Source of the DNA: Lingula anatina
Lineage: Eukaryota > Brachiopoda > Lingulata > Lingulida > Lingulidae
Assembly (NCBI RefSeq): GCF_001039355.2
Contig: NW_019773736.1
Coordinates: forward strand, 1,033,810-1,087,662
Direction of reading: 5' to 3'
DNA: 53,853 bases
In this document: positions 52,987 through 53,853 of the stretch, piece after piece
How the letters are laid out: the number at the start of each line of letters is the position of its first letter
Position numbering within the stretch: position 1 is the first letter of the stretch
Notes under the pieces: generated by a model
What the model was told of the DNA's origin: nothing
The model's database searches: none
What the model saw: the letters and a program-made list of their open reading frames with translations, nothing else
Position numbers and translations under genes: made by a program

Positions 52987-53853
52987 ATGGCCGATCAAAG
53001 GCTGACAAAATATATTTTGCGGATAATTTTTCTTGGTCTTGTCATATTTGACGAAAGTAGGTGCAGGAATCACACACTGACGATAAAGGTAAATGATTTA
53101 TTTGTGTGATATGAATTTAAACGTATAGTTTAACACTGCAGATAGAAGAACGATTCAGACTAATTCAACCTCCAGCTGCTTCCACGTAGAGCATAGTGAC
53201 AAACGTGTTGTATGAGTCATTTTGTTATGATCAGTTCAAGAGAAAAAGAAAAAAGTACATAAACTCTTGAGAAGAAAAGGAATTTAGAATTATTTGACAG
53301 CTTGCAATTATAATACTTATTAATTCAGTTTTCAACATGGGCATATATCTGTATTTCCTCTTTCGTTTAACAAAGTTTTCAGGTTAAGGTTTTACAGTTA
53401 ATCAATTTTAACGCTTTTGAATTTTCATTAATTGCACCTAATTTGTTGTAAATATAGCCTTTACCTGTAGTACTGGTTGATACAATTGAGCAAAGTAAAT
53501 AAAGCGAGTCAGTTTTCTGTTAGAATGTTCACTATCAGAGGGGGTCTCTGAAAGTCATCACAATTAAAACTTTAAATCAATTAATTAAGCCATTTGAAAA
53601 AAGAAAGCATTATATATCAAAATAAATTAAATTTCCTTAACCATATTGTGAAATCAAATTATCCTTTCTTACTCAAACTTAACAATTAATTTTCCCAACT
53701 GCCACATGTTGCCCAGTTACCTGTGGTATTTTGCTGTAAATAAACTGTTGTTTCAGAATGACAAGAGAGCTCAGTTTGTGTCCAGCACTTTTGGCTTCCT
53801 GCAAGGTGGCTACCTCGATGTCAACATGACCACCTTCACCTACAGGATGGACA
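52987..53853 (+). CDS. GPR107: GPR107 second copy, exons 1-2, cut by the window end
   Basis: Exon 1 (52987-53088) is identical in protein to 28771-28872. Exon 2 begins at 53757 and is cut off at the window edge. Intron 1 is only 668 bp because the gypsy and foldback insertions are absent. One replacement is visible: Gly for Glu in the STFxFLQGG segment. It is either the other allele or a tandem duplicate. Nothing in the visible part is broken. Confidence 0.8.

Larger units (their letters stand above)
50630..53853. repeat. Second copy of the peroxidase 2 to GPR107 segment
   Basis: The order and content of 26213-38986 recur here (peroxidase 3' half, flank, GPR107 exon 1, intron 1, exon 2), but without the gypsy element, the 550-bp foldback and about 400 bp of intergenic DNA, and with its own 158-bp MITE. 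It runs to the window end. Confidence 0.9.

Overview
This is animal nuclear DNA. It has spliced genes with GT/AG introns, microsatellites, MITEs, a Ty3/gypsy retrotransposon and AT-rich intergenic DNA. A GPR107-type seven-TM gene, secreted plant-type heme peroxidases and abundant short 'aggcct'-type repeats suggest a marine invertebrate (lophotrochozoan or invertebrate deuterostome). The species cannot be fixed from the sequence.

Layout. (1) 1-19039: a multi-exon gene of unfamiliar architecture, present as a truncated copy (unit A, 47-8299) and a complete copy (unit B, 8301-16619, plus single-copy 3' exons to 19039). My splice model of the complete copy closes in frame across 15 exons and gives 1373 aa. 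It starts with a myristoylation signal, followed by an acidic linker, two helical domains (the second reminiscent of the MLKL/HeLo-like four-helix bundle), a beta-rich domain split over two exons, about six ubiquitin-like (beta-grasp) modules, a coiled coil and a short beta-rich tail. The two units meet at a single N, so they are probably two haplotypes placed in tandem rather than paralogues. (2) 22423-26798: two intronless genes for secreted plant-type peroxidases, each with a matching TATA box and sharing a sharply bounded block of near identity. (3) 28771-46174: a 16-exon GPR107/GPR108 gene (672 aa in my model). Intron 1 carries an 8.8-kb decayed gypsy element and a 550-bp foldback transposon. 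Exon 11 is doubled by an exact 579-bp repeat around a single N, almost certainly an assembly error. (4) 46175-50629: gene-poor DNA with a 1.8-kb hAT-like element. (5) 50630-53853: a second copy of peroxidase-2 3' half, its downstream DNA and GPR107 exons 1-2, without the gypsy or foldback elements. It serves as an empty-site reference for both insertions.

The most interesting content is the modular gene at 9485-19039. A membrane-anchored protein combining a possible cell-death-type helical bundle with serial ubiquitin-like folds looks like a signalling or innate-immune scaffold. That role is inference from architecture, not shown by the sequence.
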